Origin: Thraustochytrium sp. TN22
Taxonomy: Eukaryota > Sar > Bigyra > Thraustochytrida > Thraustochytriidae
DNA length: 64,000 nt
Assembly (NCBI GenBank): GCA_013306675.1
Contig: JABLUY010000006.1
Coordinates: 124,001-188,000, forward strand
Direction of reading: 5' to 3'
The notes beneath the pieces were generated by a model that did not search any database, was not told where the DNA came from, and saw only the letters and a program-made list of their open reading frames with translations. Positions 57,801-64,000 of the stretch are shown in pieces. The position numbers and the translations under genes were made by a program. Within the stretch, counting starts at the first letter, position 1. Each line of letters begins with the position of its first letter.

Positions 57801-59620
57801 TTGCCGGAAATCTCGATCCAGTCGGTTGGATAGGACACGGAGAGTGCAGACCCGACCACCACCGCTGGCGGCGCGGCGTCCACGTACACCAGCTGCGTCC
57901 CAAGCACGACCGTGGCGTCCGAGGTCAGGCGCGCCTCAAAGGCGTAGCGACCGCGCTCGCTCGTTGCCAAGGGCAGATAGAAGTCGCCTTCGTTCACACC
58001 TGCCTCTGGGGCCGGGAGCGCCGCCGGGGTGCGCGACAGCGCCGTCCACGAGACGCTCTGGTCGGACCACGTGGTGCCGAGGTTAGCCACCACACGGCTC
58101 TTCACCGTCAGGGTTGCGTCGTTGCCCAAAAGCAGGTCTGTGGTGCGATCACCGGGTTCTAGGTCGATTCCGCACGTTGGTGTGACATAGAGCTCGCCGT
58201 CGGAGGCGGCTGTGTCGGCATCAAAGCCGTCCGGGCAGTCCCCCGAGAGGGTGATGATCCACTCAAAGCCATTGCTGCTGGACGGCCCGTTACGCCGCAC
58301 CGAAACGTCCTGGAGGCCGAGCTCGGACTCCAGCAGGCTGCGCATGTTGAGCCAGGTGGCTGTCGCCGACACGAGCACAGATTTGCCCTGCGAGGGCAGC
58401 GTCAACTCGAACTGGCCCTCCAGAGTCGCCGTTCCTGTGCGAACAGTGGACGTTTTGAGCGTGAGGCCGGCGGTCGAGGCGGCGGTCAGCGCCGTCCCAA
58501 GCAGTGCTACGTCGCCCACCTCGTTGTTGAAGGTGATTCGCCAGGTCCAACCATCCGAGAGCTTGGACACCTCGAGGTCGGGACCAATGGCCTCCAGACC
58601 GGCCAGCGCCAGCTGCAGGTTGTTGGCACTTACGGTGAGTCCGAGCTGCGAGGTAGTCTCCTCGCGAAACCCCAGTGTGAAAGCGCCCGACAGTGTGGTT
58701 CGGGTGATCTCCTCGGCGTACGTGGCGTCCTCCTCTGCGCCGCGAACCACGGTTTGGGCCGCGGCAGACACGTTCTCGCCGCGAAGCTTGGTCGAATTGA
58801 GCCGCGCGTGCACGCCCACTACGCCCTTGCTGAGCAGGACGCGGTACTTGTAGCCTTGCGAGCCTGTCAGCGCCGTCCGTGTGACGCTCTCCACGGTGCC
58901 CGTCCCCAGAGTGGCCTCGAAGGCACTTCGCACGGAGGTCGCCCCAGCGTTGTACGCCAGCTGCGCCTTGGGCGTCAGCCATGTACAGCCCCAAGCCGCA
59001 CCGTTGCCAACCTCGATCTTGGTGCCCGTGTACTCGCGGTCCAGCTTCATGATGACGCCGTCGCAGTAGTCGTCACCGCACTTGCTGTAATAAATGCGAT
59101 ACGTCTCGCGATCCTGCGTTGACGTGGTCGCGTCCGTGGAGATGCGGATCGGGTAGCCAGAGTATACACCGAAGTCCTGCCAAGCCTTGGTCACGTTCCC
59201 GTTTTCGGTCTCCACGATGATCAGGCTCTTGTCCGAGGTGTCGCCGGGCAAAGGTGCAAACGATACTTTGCCTGGCAGCTTCACGTTGAAGTTGCAGAAC
59301 TCCAGGTCGAAGGTGCCCCCGGTCAACGCTGTGCCGCCTATTGTCAAATCGATCACCTGGTGGCTCCATAGCTCGAGCTGCTGGATGGCCGGCACGTTTG
59401 ACGTCGCGCTCCCCTCCGTCTTCACCACCAACCGGTTTGTTGGCCGCTGCAGCACGCGCTGCGCGAGCAGCGTTCCGTCGTAGACCTCGTCCGCGCAGGT
59501 CTCTGCGCGCGTGACCCGCGGCGCCGAGGTCGCCGCCAGCAGGACCGTCGCCAGCGTCGCCAGGGACGCCAGCGCCGCGCCCCAGCGCGCGGGACGCCGC
59601 CGCAGCCGCATCCTCGCCAT
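48857..59620 (-). CDS. Giant receptor-like protein: PKD, 13 Ig-like domains, TSP1, EGF, one TM segment, cytoplasmic PH domains
   Basis: 3,587 residues from ATG 59620, which starts a good signal peptide (LASLATLATVLLAATSA). An ATG at 59887 would add 89 residues that translate a (GA)n tract and is less likely. Order: beta-rich unknown region (~40-560), PKD-like domain (~600-680), thirteen Ig-like domains (~680-1945, GxYxCxVxN closing strands; several lack one or both core Cys), two PKD domains, three TSP1-type modules (~2330-2600), EGF (CTCDAGWSGAVC), repeated Cys modules (CGVCGGSG), a second EGF, TM (~2958-2980, WPGLLLGLLLSGLCMGGLVYG). The tail has a PH domain split by an acid insert, a second PH-like domain and Ser-rich end. 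PH domains bind phosphoinositides or proteins. Likely adhesion linked to membrane signalling; ligand unknown. Confidence 0.86.
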   Translation of the reverse strand: MARMRLRRRPARWGAALASLATLATVLLAATSAPRVTRAETCADEVYDGTLLAQRVLQRPTNRLVVKTEGSATSNVPAIQQLELWSHQVIDLTIGGTALTGGTFDLEFCNFNVKLPGKVSFAPLPGDTSDKSLIIVETENGNVTKAWQDFGVYSGYPIRISTDATTSTQDRETYRIYYSKCGDDYCDGVIMKLDREYTGTKIEVGNGAAWGCTWLTPKAQLAYNAGATSVRSAFEATLGTGTVESVTRTALTGSQGYKYRVLLSKGVVGVHARLNSTKLRGENVSAAAQTVVRGAEEDATYAEEITRTTLSGAFTLGFREETTSQLGLTVSANNLQLALAGLEAIGPDLEVSKLSDGWTWRITFNNEVGDVALLGTALTAASTAGLTLKTSTVRTGTATLEGQFELTLPSQGKSVLVSATATWLNMRSLLESELGLQDVSVRRNGPSSSNGFEWIITLSGDCPDGFDADTAASDGELYVTPTCGIDLEPGDRTTDLLLGNDATLTVKSRVVANLGTTWSDQSVSWTALSRTPAALPAPEAGVNEGDFYLPLATSERGRYAFEARLTSDATVVLGTQLVYVDAAPPAVVVGSALSVSYPTDWIEISGNGTAAQYGSTINSYAWTLASVPDDADASSGVIRFPDQETTIVSNLDVPGTFEYVLRVTDSLGLAACESKDVDVLFAPAINNELPDLELIPGETLRLDCSASGSTPFVFEWRFKGLVLDVPSTTAVLVLTDVAETDQGNYTCTVRNPVSSARSNTAWVNVLNPVEIVTPPTSLFATPGTSASFSCATTGSYPLAVSWQRRAFGASSWTAVSSWEVAAGDEDVAKELRLYITKAAESDEGEYRCVVSNAVGNATSTTAFLDVMDLPTNVTLSVQPASVLQDGVDEGATGTFRLSCSAAGQNLTYAIALDGLPISSGRQELTVSDVSASDAGQYTCVVTNGAGSVVSNALPIVVNTPPIIQEHPEEAEVDPNATLVLDVLATGARPLSYLWKKDGQFVNEDKATYQNLTLRNMSEADEGYYSVVVYNRLGFAESNQVWIAVRDPPQVTSPLAESTVAVDPGAAATLRCEANGTGDLSFMWFESTTGGGTNFSRVVRGRETSGETWTELLLSSASTSDEHMYVCEATSRLGSARSPVIHLEVNDAPSFVLHPEDTFAEPGATVTLTVEAIGVLPMSYQWRKDGVPISGATSKVLTLSNVDVSVEGTYDCRATNRLSPVSGALSESAEVQLARAPAVQVQPANTTRADPGTSATISCGVSGAPPMTLLWYKRTESGSVLIQENTTNSAYVDATLTLQGVVQADEGRYMLVAENRLGSAESATGALVVNDPPIITTERVLQLVDPGANVSFGCAVTADPAVTKVVWKLQRPTSSGSVILSGETGLQLGIADAQQEDEGSYICVASNSAGTATKTVGVLDVRDPPTIVRLEPVAEGGTLTVDPQQTVTLTAVATGLTPLTYAWNVNGEVMQSGMDANFTFVPSTTGYVFVRVTNALGADVSTPISIAINAPAQVDALEVVPEGGRIVPGGSAELTCRASGSTPLTFEWLKDGVEVTMSSTATATEGARFEAGTASSAFVSVLKLREALASVHTGAYRCRVRNSALPAGALSAAATVTVVEAPVMLAGSPEDITRRPGADSSFTCSLSAGTGPFRVRWFYTESLSNETPELAVWNASFFADATGGFQANATASELVLVIPDANDEDEGLFSCEVCNEGGCARSRWANLGVLDAPRIVEQSPAAANGTTTANPGDRVELSVTASGLEPLAFEWRKQNPASGEMEAVVVDGATVWLEPEDCSAANEPCTLVLDRVSRRATAGTYHCVVSNELGMTSSVDIVVDINVAPYLEDESTWPDQLVTACPGTPFEQEVALAGTQPMQVAWYFSTAQTEASGIISGTPAWETTDAIFRIEDPTEANEGYYAFVATNVAGALRSGSARLEVNEGPSAAADATGPSPRHPVTLPQTYTRLYGTASTNAVSYEWTVVSHPALPAGSQTVQLLTPMAVSTDVLGLSVAGVYTFKLTVTDPSGCRSEDTVSVTVNMAPKPVVSNATVALGGTHAAALDASLSYDADVHGAISSFHWALASVDGSVARAAQVALDGVSTAIVSLVEPAVGLYEFVLTVTDNDAATSTRRVFLNVLSIAFVSPSLPHWAPFVVGSCYEHLVAISVVGALPRGAQTPVRLALAHLDDDEDEVSPLVSSTVAGLSQSALTAQGAQVIWSWAVDSSVAPGSAALQVTVAGDARTETLSAALDVVLPFRFVVAEEDEGAACDCAAVAQQTRTVQCVGYGTTPTLSASSPSSSTCAWAEVEHDVSQCARLAPTPASRVACSAAQLAACAHNAHYWFTGSWDVGGDTDLEEFCGSRTCGTSRSRSVSCVSANGAAAQASRCAAASKPATQEACSSGCLSAELRSARSSSTEESCEEVWYMEEEEEEEQQQQQQLCFDAASGFLLASTSCADSARSSQERNLCAMVWAVGEWSCDRSSNEAEREVACIDPRSGAAAQGCAAAARPASQASCVAGRTTAASGSGNYSFVGTENWLRWQLGAWGACTSLGSGSIASYRERRVVCVNRQGELASESLCASKQTKPRSWEACVSTTLERCAAACGPHGRCADATQGSCTCDAGWSGAVCNETATEDSCSGDTEVWSADGACCDTSSKAVDQDGLCCTSGVLDRDGACCASGELDACGMCDGDSRSVDVRGECCASGLLDAEGACCTSGELDRCGVCGGSGHSCVAQVALGGVLTMSPNQTTSAAQLQLLAEDAVRSVLGQTLPESSSWRMQTVAVNGKGRRRALTASDGSLEVSVGLQMYMSQALGWTAVRKLASWTNLVNGSSLEVSSVTARAQGVCGNGICEVGERCTEAGCCPADCVAPDAALWCPSGCSSRGVCLPESGQCDCFPGYGGADCASCTADARAVGQGRCMPLAWVRTAGVQAATEAPAADPSIVEVIRTVVDEGGVVLWPGLLLGLLLSGLCMGGLVYGHRRRQQRQDKERAALDAFQREGGRAVFPGRAESTSQKSGWLWKRSKSGLSGSNAWQHWYTELVDDHMHFYLEHPDTTLSLGARKEAGVLCVRKAEAVVVKSRRSTSHGGWRFDVLLKRTRRNAQDAGKDPIDVNDDDDDEEEEEADDGAEEEEETVDALDFPQVQRRLGGASRGAGPRRVEFMCESRHDAESWAEAIAARSGAHLQLGHVEKTVAAPTRAATLKATRDERVVIELASVGSSVSSISSGTSRRSFSSVPAKITTSASAPATGSPISPTSASTAASRLSSVDSAGSTPRVEGLVVGSFSGAVGYRVACEGWIRLEDDSKQRSSVYGVLFTDRDELAVFETMTPARDGAHHFVGRLRSLPLARVAAVRVPAKAPRLIRIEYFGAGQKREIFGMVVPSRAREEWRTALRRHMHLRHGIDVLMEDVDAEQQQQQQQGGPKNGAATDEVAVEVASPALPPRNYCEATEPLASLRVRRSSFVQQADSGPDSDSESSFKRSLMCETASDASGETSFKKSSTTGRSSGLRRSSRPQPPLPIDDGDDDLLERRRAAGDVEVKELSFKKRGESASSRRSHHKSRRSVASSNQAEGDQDEVDMQIV

Positions 59621-60375
59621 GGAGCGATCGAGGCGAAGTCGATTTGCCTTTTGCCTCTCGGTCTGGGCTCTCGTCCTGCCTGGGCCAACCGGGCAACTAA
59701 CACTCCAAGCAAGGCAAAGCAGGGAGGGCAACGTGAATGCAGGAAGGAGAATGAGCGCCCCGAGCCGGAGAGAGAGAGAGAGAGAGAGAGAGAAAAGACC
59801 TGAGGGCTCCCGGGCTCCCGGGCTTTCGCTTGGCAGCACGCCAACCCGCCGGCGGCGGGCCTGCAAAATAAAGAACAGAAGCGTCAAAAACCTGCAACAC
59901 GCTGCACAAAACGCGCAAAGAGCGCCAAAAAGCGCCTAAAAAGTGCCAGAGAGCAAATTCTAACGTTTCGTCTGAGGTGTGCACTTGGTTCGGTTTCACG
60001 TTCCGGGGACTCGGAACGGGCTTCGCGCGAACAGAACGAAATGAAACGTGACGGAACGCGACGCAACGCGACGCGACGCAACCGGAGCCGGCATGGACAG
60101 ATCGTGAGAGCGACTGACTGACAATGGACAGAGCGCGATAGGTTGCGGGCGGCGAACACGCGGTGGCGTAGCCGATCTCTCCGTCTTCGTTTCCCTCGCG
60201 CAGGGCACACTCCTTCTTGTTCAAACATTTTTTACCATCTTCTTTCTCTCTGTCTCTCTCTCTGTCACTCTCTTTTCCTCTCGCTCTCATTCTCTGCTGC
60301 TCTCCGCTCCCCCCGCTCTGATTTCCCGCTCCTTACCCGTGACGTAAGCGAGCGAGCGCACCAAACGTTTGCTTT
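59621..60375. promoter_or_regulatory. Upstream region of the Ig receptor gene and 3' flank of the HECT gene
   Basis: 755 bp. It contains the (GA)n tract, direct repeats of CGACGCAACG at 60058-60080, a GCGCCAAAAAGCGCC block at 59920-59940, and a ~100-base run of CT-rich sequence (60228-60330) that on the coding strand is GA-rich. This last may be a pyrimidine/purine promoter element. No gene was seen. Confidence 0.5.
59769..59793. repeat. (GA)n tract in the leader of the Ig receptor gene
   Basis: Twenty-five bases of alternating AG, about 150 bp upstream of the chosen start. On the coding strand it is (CT)n and is open in frame, which is why the frame extends upstream of the true start. Confidence 0.9.
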
Positions 60376-63300
60376 TTAAGAGAGGCCGGAGAATGCTTGC
60401 GCATCGTGCTCATCAAAGTCTTCCATGGTGTTGCAGTTGTTGGCCGCGTAGAGGAGCTTCTGGTAGCAAACCTCCTTGCTCGAGTACTCTGGCAAGCCCA
60501 GCGTAAAGAAACACGTCTGACTCTGCGGGAGCACGTCGTCGGCGCTACTTGCGGCTCCGCCGCCTTCGCCTTCGCCCGCCGCCTTGCTGCTGCTGTTGCT
60601 GCTGCTCCCATCATCGTTGCCGCCGCCAGCATCGTCACTTTCAACGTTGCGTGTGAGTGTGGCGATCTTGAAGGTCATGGGGAACTTGTCCACGGACGGT
60701 GGAAGGCGTGAGCGCGCACAGACAAAGTTTACAAATTTGGAACGCTCCTCTTGCGTCATGGCCGCCAAGGCCTGCCAAAAATAGGCGACATGGGGAGCGT
60801 CCGGGTCCACGTTCTCGTACACGGTGGCGCGCTTGAGCAGCTCCACATCGATCTCGGGCGCGCCACAAATGAGGCGCTCCAGCTCCTCCGGCGTGAAGAG
60901 CTTAAACACATGCGTGGGGAGGACCTCGGCCAGCCCCTTTTCAAAGACACGCACCGGGCCGGCCGCCTCGAGTACGCTCTGCCGCACGATCTCCTCCACC
61001 ACAGCACCACGCGCTGCAAACGGTACGTGCTCCTCTCCGTCCGCGGTGGTCTCGACCGCGCCGGCGGGAAGGCGCGCGCGACCTGTGCTGCCAAGCCGGT
61101 CCAGCAGGAGGTCGCTCCACGCGGCGTCCTCGTCCGCCCACTGCTCGCGCGAAAGTGCCTCGATCTGTCGCAGAGACCGCGTAGTGAAGCTGTCGATCTC
61201 GTGCAGCTCGCGCCACCCCACGGGCAGGCCCACCAGAGGCCGCCACACCACGTTCGCTAGCGACAGCCCGACATGCATACCATGCCGTACTGCCACGCCC
61301 AGCAGCCTGCCCAGAAAGCGCACGCAGCGCTCGTCGCCAGCGGCCGCGCTGGGCCAGTCCAGATCGCCCGAGCGCTCTGCCCTGGCCCCACGCCGCGCAC
61401 TGCGCCGCGAGGCCCGCTCCGCGGCGCAACCCTTGCCTTCGTCGTCCTCGTCGTCCTCGTCCTCGTCGTCGTCGTCGTCCTCGTCGTCGTCATTGGTGTT
61501 GTTGTTGTTGGACCTGTCCTCGGCCTCCTCGCGCAGGTAACGGCTCACCGGCTGTCGCCGTCGACGCCGCTGTTGCTGCTGCTGCTGCTGCTGCAGTCGT
61601 TGTTGCTGCTGCTTCTGCTGCAGCTGCTGCTGCCGCTGCCGCTGCTGTTCTTGCGCCTGCGCCTGCGCCTGCGCATCGGGCTGAACGCGGCGAAAAACCA
61701 TCCTGTCCGCATTTGCAAGCGCGCCGTCGGCGGCGTTCGGGCATGGCACAAGAATCTCGAGGGCACCAGCTGCCTCATCCTCGATGGCAATCTGGAAAAC
61801 CGCGCGGTATGGCCCCCCGTGGTCGTCCACGCCCTCGCTCTCGAACTTGACGAAGAAGGCCCTCTGCTGCGACGCATCTTGCACGTGCGTGTAAGACCGC
61901 CGCAGCCGCCGCGCAGGCCACGACTCCAGGCCGGCCTTGACCATGAGCTGGCCAAAGACCGATGTCTGCAGCCGCTCTGGCTCGGACAGCGCCTTAAGCC
62001 GGTGCTCGCCCGCGACGATGCGATTGACGCGCACCACCGGAAAATCGGGTGGCGGGTCGTATTCGTCCGCCGCCGGGATGGTTGGCGTCGTGGTCCATGC
62101 CAGCATCGAGTACCAAAGCTCCAGCTTCACGCGCGTAAAGAGGAGCGGCCGCGCGTGTGGGAGCAGCTCGCCCACACGAAGCGTGCGAGCCGAAGGCCCG
62201 CCCAGGCCACCACCGCCAGCAGGGGGCGGCGGACTCGCTACAAAACGCACAAGCCCAGGCGCCGCAGCGCCCTCACCCCCCAGATCCACAAGCTCCAGGA
62301 AGGTTCGCGCGCGCACGTTCAGATGCAGCAGCAGCACGAAACGGGCCACGACGAGCGGGAGACCAGATGAAGCCAGGCGTCGCGCAGCGACGTTCTCCGT
62401 TTCGCCGAGAGACTGAATCTCGCGAACTAGATCGTCCAGGCACACCTGCTCCGGCTCGCACGAGCGCCGGTCGCACATCTTGTTCACGAGGCGGACCAGT
62501 TCCTGATCCATCTCGGCACCCTTGCCCTGGAGCGCGGCCCGGAGGGCCTCGCGCCCCAGCGAGCGCAACTCACTCCTGGATCTGGACGGTGCCCCAGCCT
62601 GCTGCGGTGTCGGCACCTCTTCAACGCGCTGCACCTTGCCGTCCGCCACGAGCGTGGCAAGCTCCTTGGGTGGCCAAAAGAGCGCTTCCTCTGTGCCATC
62701 CACGACGTACCACAGCGCGCCGGCTCGCGCGCCAATCACCGTCACAGGGCCGCGGTCGGTCTGCAATTTGTCGCCAGCCCGAGCAGCACCAAGATCCGCC
62801 GGCGAAGCCGCCGCGCAGGCCGCAGCGTCCACGGCCAAATCCACGGGGATCCGGCCGAGCGACCAGAACCGCCGCACGCAGCCCTGGTCCGCGCGCAGGC
62901 GAGCGCAGACAGTCTCCAGCACGCCTAGTGTGGTCCCATCGGGACCAGACAGGGACGAGGCGCCGGGCCCCGCGGAGCAGACGTGGCGCATGAGCGCGAC
63001 AGTCTCCGAGTATGCACGCACCTGCGCATGCGGCGCCAGCGTCTCGTAGTCGAGCGAGCGCGTGTCTTCCAGCGAGATCTTGTCGTGCGTCTTGGAGAGG
63101 CCGAAGCAGGGGAAAAATTCAATCTCCTCCGGCGAGACCTGCCCGCGCCGCCCGCTGCGGCTCTTACGACGAAGCTGGTCGAACGCGAGACCCAGGTCCA
63201 CGATGACCTGCTTGTCGCCGGTCTGGTAGTCCTTGGAGTCTTTGAAAAAGTGGAGCCGCCCGCGGTCCATGTCGAGCAGGACGCCCACAACGTCCCCGAC

Positions 63301-64000
63301 AGCGTAGAATGACCCATACAGCTGCTCCCCGTCCGGACCGTGCACGGCGCGGTAGTTGACAAAGCCGAAGCCGTTGCCCCAGCCGTCGCCACGAACCTCG
63401 GTACGGCGATACTTGGCAGCGCGTCCCTGTCGAGGGCGCGACCGCTCCGTGATACCGATGAGGGTGCTGCCCCACTGCATGCCCTGTACGCGGACCTCCC
63501 AGTAGTGGAGGCCGCGCGTGTAGCCTCGCGAGCCAAGTACGTGGGCGCGCTTGCCTGAGTCGGCGCCCACCCCCACGAACTCGGCCGACAGACAGTCAGA
63601 AGACACCTGGATGCCCGGGCCGGCGGACGTGGGATCCAGGCGCACAAGCTGGTGCGACGAGGCGGCGAAGCTACCCCGAAGCGCCTCCTCGGATCGAGAG
63701 CCGCTGGTCCCAAGCGACGGCTCTTCGACTTGCCCGTCTTCCTGCGCCAGAGGGTATGTGCACGCCTCCTCGCTGCCGTCGCTAAAAGTGGCCGCGCCGG
63801 CGCCTTCGCGCTGACCGAGCCGCCAACTCCCGGCAAAAGACTTTAGCGCCCTGGTCTCGCCGCGCGGAGATCGGTAGCGGAGCGTGCCCGGCCCATGCTT
63901 GAGACCAAGGCAGACCACAGAGGCCGCCGCGCGAGACGCAAGCGCCACGCACGGCGATACCGCGCGCTCCAGGAGCTGCTGAATGCTGTCCGGTCCGTCT
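60376..64000 (-). CDS. SPRY-HECT E3 ubiquitin ligase, N terminus beyond the right edge
   Basis: The frame is open to the window edge; the codon at 63948 is GTG and the protein clearly continues upstream (DSIQQLLERAV precedes it). About 1,207 residues are seen. A SPRY/B30.2 domain (~63090-63560; GLHYWEVRVQG, GVLLDMDRGRLHFF) would choose the substrate. The HECT domain begins with FESEGVDDHGGPYRAVF near 61860. Its N-lobe is interrupted by a Gln-rich then Asp-rich insert (~61430-61680), and continues with RFLGRLLGVAVRHG and LPVGWRELHEID. The catalytic Cys is coded at 60513-60511 in SQTCFFTLGLPEYSSKE. HECT ligases carry ubiquitin on this Cys before passing it to the target. The C terminus follows the family pattern. 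Full length and other domains are unknown. Confidence 0.92.
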   Translation of the reverse strand, partial: DGPDSIQQLLERAVSPCVALASRAAASVVCLGLKHGPGTLRYRSPRGETRALKSFAGSWRLGQREGAGAATFSDGSEEACTYPLAQEDGQVEEPSLGTSGSRSEEALRGSFAASSHQLVRLDPTSAGPGIQVSSDCLSAEFVGVGADSGKRAHVLGSRGYTRGLHYWEVRVQGMQWGSTLIGITERSRPRQGRAAKYRRTEVRGDGWGNGFGFVNYRAVHGPDGEQLYGSFYAVGDVVGVLLDMDRGRLHFFKDSKDYQTGDKQVIVDLGLAFDQLRRKSRSGRRGQVSPEEIEFFPCFGLSKTHDKISLEDTRSLDYETLAPHAQVRAYSETVALMRHVCSAGPGASSLSGPDGTTLGVLETVCARLRADQGCVRRFWSLGRIPVDLAVDAAACAAASPADLGAARAGDKLQTDRGPVTVIGARAGALWYVVDGTEEALFWPPKELATLVADGKVQRVEEVPTPQQAGAPSRSRSELRSLGREALRAALQGKGAEMDQELVRLVNKMCDRRSCEPEQVCLDDLVREIQSLGETENVAARRLASSGLPLVVARFVLLLHLNVRARTFLELVDLGGEGAAAPGLVRFVASPPPPAGGGGLGGPSARTLRVGELLPHARPLLFTRVKLELWYSMLAWTTTPTIPAADEYDPPPDFPVVRVNRIVAGEHRLKALSEPERLQTSVFGQLMVKAGLESWPARRLRRSYTHVQDASQQRAFFVKFESEGVDDHGGPYRAVFQIAIEDEAAGALEILVPCPNAADGALANADRMVFRRVQPDAQAQAQAQEQQRQRQQQLQQKQQQQRLQQQQQQQQRRRRRQPVSRYLREEAEDRSNNNNTNDDDEDDDDDEDEDDEDDEGKGCAAERASRRSARRGARAERSGDLDWPSAAAGDERCVRFLGRLLGVAVRHGMHVGLSLANVVWRPLVGLPVGWRELHEIDSFTTRSLRQIEALSREQWADEDAAWSDLLLDRLGSTGRARLPAGAVETTADGEEHVPFAARGAVVEEIVRQSVLEAAGPVRVFEKGLAEVLPTHVFKLFTPEELERLICGAPEIDVELLKRATVYENVDPDAPHVAYFWQALAAMTQEERSKFVNFVCARSRLPPSVDKFPMTFKIATLTRNVESDDAGGGNDDGSSSNSSSKAAGEGEGGGAASSADDVLPQSQTCFFTLGLPEYSSKEVCYQKLLYAANNCNTMEDFDEHDAQAFSGLS
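61430..61680 (-). repeat. Coding trinucleotide tracts inside the HECT domain
   Basis: CTG/TTG runs (coding poly-Gln, QQQQRLQQQQQQQQ) at ~61570-61650 and GTC/TCG runs (coding poly-Asp, NDDDEDDDDDEDEDDEDD) at ~61440-61500 sit in a loop between two conserved HECT blocks. They keep frame. They are probably slippage-prone and variable between strains. Confidence 0.85.

Noticed and set aside
59620-59887. Upstream ATG that would extend the Ig receptor by 89 residues
   Set aside because: The extension translates a (GA)n tract and would bury the clear signal peptide that starts at 59620.
1-64000. Virus-like or retroelement sequence, CRISPR arrays, rRNA
   Set aside because: No reverse transcriptase, integrase, capsid-type or terminal long repeats were seen, and no spaced direct repeats or rRNA-like sequence.

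Overview
The window is nuclear DNA from a GC-rich, gene-dense, intron-poor unicellular eukaryote. Five proteins of more than 750 residues (about 2,495, 2,329, 2,276, 3,587 and more than 1,200 aa) read through without an intron. Strong G/C third positions, Kozak-like starts, a spliceosomal intron (GTACGT donor, CTAAC branch site, CAG acceptor) and domain types such as PAN/Apple, HECT, NACHT, RGS and MOT1 all exclude bacteria. The repertoire fits a marine stramenopile, perhaps a labyrinthulomycete (thraustochytrid); that assignment is inference and no marker gene is present to prove it.

Layout, left to right. 1-903 (-) is the N-terminal part of a soluble-type adenylyl cyclase. 3072-10559 (-) is a type I surface protein with eight PAN/Apple modules. 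10560-13050 is an intergenic stretch with a near-perfect 392-bp foldback palindrome, a third decayed arm and a 19-bp tandem array. 13051-20040 (+) is a WW/coiled-coil/armadillo scaffold. 20148-22484 (-) is an N-myristoylated dual-RGS protein. 23266-25167 (+) is an LRR protein. 25236-32066 (-) is a NACHT-ankyrin ATPase that also carries an aminoglycoside-phosphotransferase-like kinase domain. 33442-34683 (+) is an acetyl-CoA acetyltransferase behind a CAG tract. 34872-36455 (-) is a protein with an ectodomain and seven hydrophobic segments. 37211-38131 (-) is an SCP/NLI-type phosphatase whose start codon is missing from its reading frame. 39679-41130 (+) is a MOT1-type molybdate transporter. 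41445-43265 (-) is a double methyltransferase of glycine-betaine type. 43266-46753 is a repeat-rich gap. 46754-47467 (+) is an unknown protein. 47710-48140 (-) is a small spliced two-TM protein. 48857-59620 (-) is a giant Ig/PKD/TSP1 receptor-like protein with cytoplasmic PH domains. 60376-64000 (-) is a SPRY-HECT ubiquitin ligase cut by the right edge.

The genes do not form a pathway or operon. Still, signalling and surface sensing are strongly represented: two giant adhesion-type ectodomain proteins, a 7-TM candidate receptor, a membrane-anchored RGS protein, a cyclase, a NACHT sensor and a ubiquitin ligase. The most novel items are the NACHT-kinase-ankyrin fusion, the Ig receptor with PH tail, and the foldback element. 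No virus-like element, rRNA, convincing tRNA or CRISPR array was seen.
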